Assembly (NCBI GenBank): GCA_002391185.1
Contig: DGRY01000182.1
Span: 14,537-25,629, forward strand
Direction of reading: 5' to 3'
DNA length: 11,093 nucleotides
Origin: Prevotella sp. UBA4376
GTDB lineage: Bacteria > Bacteroidota > Bacteroidia > Bacteroidales > Bacteroidaceae
Shown here: one piece after another, positions 6,665-11,093 of the stretch
How the letters are laid out: each line of letters opens with the position of its first letter
How positions within the stretch are numbered: position 1 is the first letter of the stretch
Program-made: the position numbers and the translations under genes
The notes under the pieces: generated by a model
The model's database searches: none
Told to the model about the DNA's origin: nothing
The model's input: only the letters and a program-made list of their open reading frames with translations

Positions 6665-9529
6665 TTAATACCATTGAACTGCATTGCTCGTACCACTTCT
6701 CTTGTCATATTTAAGAGCATCGGTAAGCGTAGCAGCATTACAACGGAATGTAAAGTTATAGCTTGTATATGGAGCGAGCACAACCTGACAGCTCATGTTG
6801 AAGCAATGCAGATCACGCTGTAAACTTGCTGTGGTCATACTCAGTTTGTGATTATCGAAATCATATCCTGATGAGAAACTTATGTTCCAGCCATCGCTAA
6901 TGCGGAGATTACCGCTAACATTAAGAGTTTGACTGAACTTATAAGGATAACGCATGGTTCGTTCGTTGAACTTGCTTCTGTCGATATTCTCACGCATGGT
7001 GATACCATATCCGAATGTAAGAGACCAAGGCATAGAGAATGTCATGTAACCATCATCATCAACTTCAGCCTTACCTTTATCGCCCTTCTTGGCACCACGC
7101 TGAGCTTCAATCATAGTGTCGTCAACATTACTTTCGATATCGGTATCTACACCTTCTTCATCATTTTTGTTCTTCTTTCGGTCTTTGTCAGATTCGTCGC
7201 TACCGCCACCAAAGAGTTTCTTTATCTTCTCGGGATTGAGCGTGTAAGAGATATTCTGACTCATACCCTGGAAACGTCCCCATTTACCCATTCCCCAATA
7301 GGTGCGATTACCAACATAAACATTACCGTTCTTATCCAACTCATAAGCATAAGAAGCAAAGACAGCATTCATGTTGAATGTGTAGTTCTTCCACCATTTC
7401 AAACGTATTCGCATAGTGAGGTCGCTCCATTGCTTTTCCTTGGCAGCCATGTTGTAGCTCATAGAGAATCCAAGTTCGTCGATAAGACTCAGTTTCTTGA
7501 AACCTGTTGAATCGTCATCGTCCTTGATTTTCATCTCGATATTGTTACCAAGATCAAACGAGATGCTACCAGTTTTTGATGTTCCAGGCACACCATAAAG
7601 ATTACCCTGGAAAGGCGAATACCTTCCAACCATCACATTACCAGCATCATCAAGCATCACATTACCCTCAGCATCGGTCTTCTGATAAGTCTCATAATAG
7701 CCATAACGACTCGAACTGAAGTCAGGTGCGTAACTGAAACTAAGCGAAGGAGTTATCACATGACGTATCTGCCAAGGTTTCTTCTTAAACAGCTTCGGAC
7801 TTGAAGTGTACATACCATAGAGCTTAGTACTTGCGCTAAGACTCAGATTCCAGTTATACACATTATAGAAACCATGTGCTGTATCAGCTACCACCTCCTG
7901 CTGCTTTTCCTGATCCCATTTGCGGTTCACCTTTGTGGTGTACATACGATCGGTAAAATTGAACGAAGGAGTGATATTGATAACATTGAAAAGCATAAGG
8001 TTAGCCGATACAGGTATCTGATGCTGCATACCGTTTCGCCAGTCTTTGATGAGGTTTGACCTCATCAACTTGTCTTCCTTGGTAGCAATAGAGTTCGACA
8101 ACTGACCTGTGTAGCTAACAGCAATCTTCTCATACCAACGCTCCTTGCCGGCAGCATGCTTGCGCTTGAAAGGGTTAAAACGACTAATGCTGATATTCAA
8201 GTCGGGCAAGGTCATGGCAATACTTGAGTCGCGCATGTTTTGGTTAAGATTGGCTGTTGAACTGAGAGTCATGCCAATACTTGAGAATGTAGTACTCCAG
8301 TTAACAGAAGATGTACGCGTGCTCTGCGTCATAGTCTGAGGATTATACATACTGGTAAGGTTGTTGCGCTCGTAGCTTGAAGTAGCAAAGTTCACACTTG
8401 CCGAGAGCTGACTGAAAGGATTAGCCTTTGAGTCTTGTCTGTGACTCCATTGAATCTTGAAACTCTCCTGTTTACTATAGTCGGGCATACCTTTCTCACC
8501 AGTTCTTGAATCCTGAAAGCTTGCATAGAACGAACCACTATACTTATAACGCTTTCTGTAGTTCACGGCAGCACTTAGTCCCCATGAACCTTTGGTATAT
8601 ATCTCGCCAAGGAGTTTCAAATCCCACTTGTCGCTCATGGCAAAATAATATCCACCATCACGAAGATAGAAACCACGACTATTCTCATCACCATAGGTAG
8701 GCATGATAAAGCCTGAACTGTAACTCTTTGTGAATGGGAAGAAGCCATAAGGGATAGCCAATGGCAATGGCACATCGGCAACAACAAGATAAGCAGGTCC
8801 GAATACTACATCCTTACCTGGGCGCACCTTAGCACGACTCAAGGCAATATAGAAATCGGGATGTTCCTCATCACAGGTGGTATAACGACCATGCTGCAGG
8901 AACACTTCTCCATTATTATTTCTCTTTGCAAGTTCGCTTCTTAAGAAGCCCTCCTGCTGCTGTGTATATACATTTCGTATAAGTCCACGCTTAGACTTTA
9001 TGTTGAAAGCTATGGTGTCGTTCTCATAGCTATCAGAACCCATCTTAAATACAGGAGTACCCTTGAGTTTGGTATTAGTAGAATCTTCGTAAGCACCTGT
9101 TGCATGAACAAGATTGCTATCAAGACTCATTCTGATACGCTCGCTCGTGAGGTCCATTGTTTCGTACTTCACATTGGCATTACCAAACAAGCGTGCAGTC
9201 TTAGTCTTTGCATCGTAAACCAAGGAGTCTTCGGCGGTATAATCCACAGGAGCCTCCAAGGAATTTTTCTTTGTTTTGTTTAACGAATCCAAACGTATAG
9301 AGTCGTCAACAGCCTTATTGTGATGATACACCGCCAATTGCAACGAATCCATCTTTGCGGTGTCGGGCACTACGTTTCCGTTTTCATCAATTTCCAAGGA
9401 GTCGTTCATCTCAACAGAATCCTTAGGCGCTACATTCTTCTTGTGGCGCTTAAAAAACTGGAAATTTGTGTTTGCCATCATAAAGATAAAGACAAACAAA
9501 AAAAGCAATATGAACGAATTTCTTCTCAT
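6665..9529 (-). CDS. lptD: LPS-assembly outer-membrane protein LptD (Bacteroidetes type)
   Basis: LptD is the outer-membrane beta-barrel that, with the lipoprotein LptE, inserts lipopolysaccharide into the outer leaflet. The 954-residue product begins with a basic-hydrophobic secretion signal (MRR followed by a run to about residue 18). A Ser/Asp-rich linker follows, then an OstA/LptA-like beta-jellyroll from about 95 to 215 (LVYDAKTKTARLFGNANVKY, YTTCDEEHPDFY). The conserved lumen/plug region is about 240-290 (VPLPLAIPYGFFPF, SGFIMPTYG), and beta-strand-rich barrel sequence runs to the aromatic C-terminal Tyr. Only four cysteines are seen: 219, 909, 914 and 930. That allows an N-domain-to-barrel disulfide as in E. 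coli LptD, but with one N-terminal cysteine instead of two. A highly charged, low-complexity insert lies at about 774-826, probably an external or periplasmic loop. It is longer than E. coli LptD (784). The GltA-like gene follows 29 nt downstream. No lptE gene is visible nearby. The family call is strong. Confidence 0.9.
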   Translation of the reverse strand: MRRNSFILLFLFVFIFMMANTNFQFFKRHKKNVAPKDSVEMNDSLEIDENGNVVPDTAKMDSLQLAVYHHNKAVDDSIRLDSLNKTKKNSLEAPVDYTAEDSLVYDAKTKTARLFGNANVKYETMDLTSERIRMSLDSNLVHATGAYEDSTNTKLKGTPVFKMGSDSYENDTIAFNIKSKRGLIRNVYTQQQEGFLRSELAKRNNNGEVFLQHGRYTTCDEEHPDFYIALSRAKVRPGKDVVFGPAYLVVADVPLPLAIPYGFFPFTKSYSSGFIMPTYGDENSRGFYLRDGGYYFAMSDKWDLKLLGEIYTKGSWGLSAAVNYRKRYKYSGSFYASFQDSRTGEKGMPDYSKQESFKIQWSHRQDSKANPFSQLSASVNFATSSYERNNLTSMYNPQTMTQSTRTSSVNWSTTFSSIGMTLSSTANLNQNMRDSSIAMTLPDLNISISRFNPFKRKHAAGKERWYEKIAVSYTGQLSNSIATKEDKLMRSNLIKDWRNGMQHQIPVSANLMLFNVINITPSFNFTDRMYTTKVNRKWDQEKQQEVVADTAHGFYNVYNWNLSLSASTKLYGMYTSSPKLFKKKPWQIRHVITPSLSFSYAPDFSSSRYGYYETYQKTDAEGNVMLDDAGNVMVGRYSPFQGNLYGVPGTSKTGSISFDLGNNIEMKIKDDDDSTGFKKLSLIDELGFSMSYNMAAKEKQWSDLTMRIRLKWWKNYTFNMNAVFASYAYELDKNGNVYVGNRTYWGMGKWGRFQGMSQNISYTLNPEKIKKLFGGGSDESDKDRKKNKNDEEGVDTDIESNVDDTMIEAQRGAKKGDKGKAEVDDDGYMTFSMPWSLTFGYGITMRENIDRSKFNERTMRYPYKFSQTLNVSGNLRISDGWNISFSSGYDFDNHKLSMTTASLQRDLHCFNMSCQVVLAPYTSYNFTFRCNAATLTDALKYDKRSGTSNAVQWY

Positions 9530-9538
9530 TTAACCTTG

Positions 9539-9546
9539 CAAAGATA
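9539..9546 (-). promoter_or_regulatory. Candidate lptD -7 promoter element
   Basis: On the minus strand, bases 9546-9539 read TATCTTTG, an exact TAnnTTTG match, but no good TTG -33 element lies 19-21 nt upstream. The box ends 9 nt before the lptD ATG, which would give a leader of only a few nucleotides. A second match, TATTTTTG at 9640-9633, has a TTTG only 15 nt upstream and is an alternative. The 121-bp spacer 9530-9650 otherwise holds nothing clear. Confidence 0.4.
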
Positions 9547-9650
9547 CTTAAAACTTTCGGTTTACCTATCCTTTAACGCTTCGTTTTTGGTATTTAGCGT
9601 TTATTTTAGATGGATTATACAGAAAATATTATCAAAAATACTCACTTTTT

Positions 9651-10190
9651 CTATTCAAACATAGCTTTCCACTTGGCAAAGCGCACAAGCCCAGCCTCGC
9701 CAAACTTAGCCAAACTTTTCATAGCCTGTTCATAGCTTTTCTCACGTTCGGGATGAGTTTTTGAATAGAATTTATCGGCATAGCATATAACCTGTTCTTC
9801 GATTGTCTCTGGCAAAAAATCCTGACGAGGCAAAGGTAGATTCTGGGCTATAATATCATCCTTGGTTATACCAGCACCCGTATGCCGCTCGCACACTCTT
9901 GCATGCTCAGGAAATCCTTCTGCACGTAACATCTCCGCCCCAATACGTCCATGCAGAATATATGGTTCTGTGCCAAAGCACTCTATGCCCGGAGCATCAC
10001 ATCGGCATATACCGATATCGTGCAACATAGCAGCCTCGACAACAAATTCGCGGTTGATATTCAACTCGGGATGAGCATCACAAATCTTCACGGCACGCTT
10101 CATAACCATCGTGCTATGGGTAATCAAAATATCCCGAAGCCTATTGGCCTCGGGATAAAATTTATCTATGATTTTATTATAATCCATCAT
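9651..10190 (-). CDS. HD-domain metal-dependent hydrolase
   Basis: A 179-residue cytoplasmic protein of the HD superfamily, with the HDIG-type signature MLHDIG (55-60, metal ligands His57-Asp58). Other likely ligands are His25 upstream, His80 in ILHGRIGAE, His96 and His103 in the following helices, and Asp139 in CYADKFYS. This pattern fits a one- or two-metal phosphohydrolase, but the substrate (nucleotide, cyclic nucleotide or other phosphoester) cannot be read from the sequence. No partner domain is present. Two consecutive ATG codons (10188-10190 and 10185-10187) could start it; the first is used. It lies 28 nt downstream of the carboxyltransferase gene without a visible promoter or terminator between them, so cotranscription is likely. 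I do not recognise a specific named family beyond HD/HDIG. Confidence 0.85.
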   Translation of the reverse strand: MMDYNKIIDKFYPEANRLRDILITHSTMVMKRAVKICDAHPELNINREFVVEAAMLHDIGICRCDAPGIECFGTEPYILHGRIGAEMLRAEGFPEHARVCERHTGAGITKDDIIAQNLPLPRQDFLPETIEEQVICYADKFYSKTHPEREKSYEQAMKSLAKFGEAGLVRFAKWKAMFE

Positions 10191-10218
10191 TCAAAACCTT
10201 CAAAGAGGGAAAGAGGAA

Positions 10219-11093
10219 TTACTTTTCTTCGTTTCGCTGAATATAAGCGATAACCTCGCCCTTATTCACCTTCTGACCCTGCTTAACGTTGATTTCAACG
10301 AGCTGACCGCCAAGAGCTGCTGGGATAGTGATAAACTCACCCCATGGAGCCTGAATATAGCAGAACGCGTCGCCTTCCTTATATTCCTTACCAATGTATG
10401 GTTCTACAGCTGGAGCAGCCTCGCCATCACCCTGGAATTCCCAGAAGAGCTGACCCTTAACAGGACTAACAATAGCATCGGCCTTAGCATGCTTGAATGC
10501 TGTAGCCTCCTCGATGCTTACCTGCGCACCAAGCTTAGCGTCCTTAGCCTTCTGAAGGTCGGCAAGCATATTCTTCTTAGCCTGACCACTCTTGAAGTTG
10601 CGATACTGCTCTGGGTGCATAGCAAGTTCGAAGAGTTCCTCGTTGTCCTGACCATAATCCCAACCATTCTCGTCCATCTCCTTCTTAAAGTCTTCAAGAG
10701 CATTAGGCAACAAAGTGTGAGGATCAACATCGGTGAACTCAAAGCCTTTCTGAGCAGCAAGTTCCTTGATTTCAGGAGCAATCTCTCCTGGCACCTTACC
10801 ACTCTTACCAAGAATCATACCCCAAATAGAGTCATCCATCATAACATAACGACCCTTACCCTGCTCAAGAGTTAAAAGGTTGAAGAGAGCAATATTCTTG
10901 GTGTACTGAGAGAATGGTGTTACCAATGGAGGATAACCAACGCGTGGCCATACATAAGCAACCTCCTCGAACAACTTAACAAGAAGAGCATCCATTGAAA
11001 GTTCGTCCTTGCCGTTCTTCTTGCGAGCGTTGTTGATAGTGGTGCGCATACCGGTAAGGTCGGCCATCATAGAACCCATCATACCACCAGGCA
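10219..11093 (-). CDS. oadA: Carboxyltransferase of the OadA / pyruvate carboxylase subunit B family (5' end outside window)
   Basis: This is the 3' part of a gene whose start lies beyond the right edge; the frame stays open to base 11093 and reads PGG just before the Met codon at 11082. The visible 290 residues begin in the PGGMM segment that follows the catalytic TIM barrel in this family. The conserved PYC_OADA domain follows (DALLVKLFEEVAYVWPRVGYPPLVTPFSQ), then a linker and a C-terminal biotinyl-like beta-barrel (AIVSPVKGQLFWEFQG to VNKGEVIAYIQ). Such subunits move a carboxyl group between biotin and oxaloacetate or pyruvate, either in a membrane decarboxylase (OadA) or in a two-subunit pyruvate carboxylase (PycB). 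The substrate role cannot be settled here and the symbol names the family. The biotinylation motif AMKM is absent: the equivalent stretch reads IQAPWGEF, with Trp where the biotinylated Lys should be. A separate biotin carrier protein is therefore probably needed. The HD-hydrolase gene follows 28 nt downstream. Confidence 0.88.
   Translation of the reverse strand, partial: PGGMMGSMMADLTGMRTTINNARKKNGKDELSMDALLVKLFEEVAYVWPRVGYPPLVTPFSQYTKNIALFNLLTLEQGKGRYVMMDDSIWGMILGKSGKVPGEIAPEIKELAAQKGFEFTDVDPHTLLPNALEDFKKEMDENGWDYGQDNEELFELAMHPEQYRNFKSGQAKKNMLADLQKAKDAKLGAQVSIEEATAFKHAKADAIVSPVKGQLFWEFQGDGEAAPAVEPYIGKEYKEGDAFCYIQAPWGEFITIPAALGGQLVEINVKQGQKVNKGEVIAYIQRNEEK

Noticed and set aside
6636-6674. 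Longer GltA start at 6674 (MVLIHKTITINFF)
   Set aside because: It overlaps the lptD stop and adds residues unlike the family; the ATG at 6635 fits better.
6929-7510. 193-codon plus-strand open frame
   Set aside because: It lies wholly inside lptD in antisense, has no family signature, and lacks a promoter; it is a shadow of the real gene. The other antisense frames in asnA, pepT, gltA, lptD and oadA were dropped for the same reason.
9575-9601. AACGCT/AGCGTT hairpin upstream of lptD
   Set aside because: Six base pairs with a 15-nt loop and no T tract; too weak to call a terminator for the HD gene.

Overview
The window looks like chromosomal DNA of a Bacteroidales bacterium, most likely Prevotella or a close relative. 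The evidence is low-to-moderate GC, promoters matching the Bacteroidetes -7 box TAnnTTTG, starts without Shine-Dalgarno sequences, and Bacteroidetes-type versions of AsnA, LptD and the two-part OadA family. The genes are intact and are housekeeping or envelope functions. I see no transposase, integrase, phage, toxin or CRISPR gene.

Layout. Bases 1-357 are non-coding: an unusual 200-bp element built on 11-nt units with long inverted repeats (about 74-278), followed by a hairpin that probably ends asnA transcription. asnA (358-1395, minus) makes asparagine from aspartate and ammonia. It diverges from a tRNA-Arg(CCG) gene (1614-1687, plus), and both have recognisable promoters in the shared spacer. 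pepT (1712-2935, plus) starts 24 nt after the tRNA and ends at a strong terminator. A large CPA2-type cation:proton antiporter with two C-terminal RCK_C domains follows (3011-5269, plus).

The rest of the window reads leftward. In transcription order it has the 3' part of an OadA/pyruvate carboxylase B-type carboxyltransferase (10219 to the right edge), a small HD-domain hydrolase (9651-10190), lptD (6665-9529), and a standalone NADPH-dependent glutamate synthase-type flavoprotein (5292-6635). The last two are separated by 29 nt and are probably cotranscribed. The flavoprotein gene converges on the antiporter gene with 22 bp between their stop codons.

No obvious multi-gene system links these genes. 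Nitrogen and amino-acid metabolism recur (AsnA, PepT, GltA-like), beside envelope and ion homeostasis (LptD, antiporter). The observations most worth a second look are the 11-nt-periodic inverted-repeat element at the left end, the paired A19/U56 change in tRNA-Arg(CCG), and the loss of the biotin-acceptor lysine in the carboxyltransferase's C-terminal domain.
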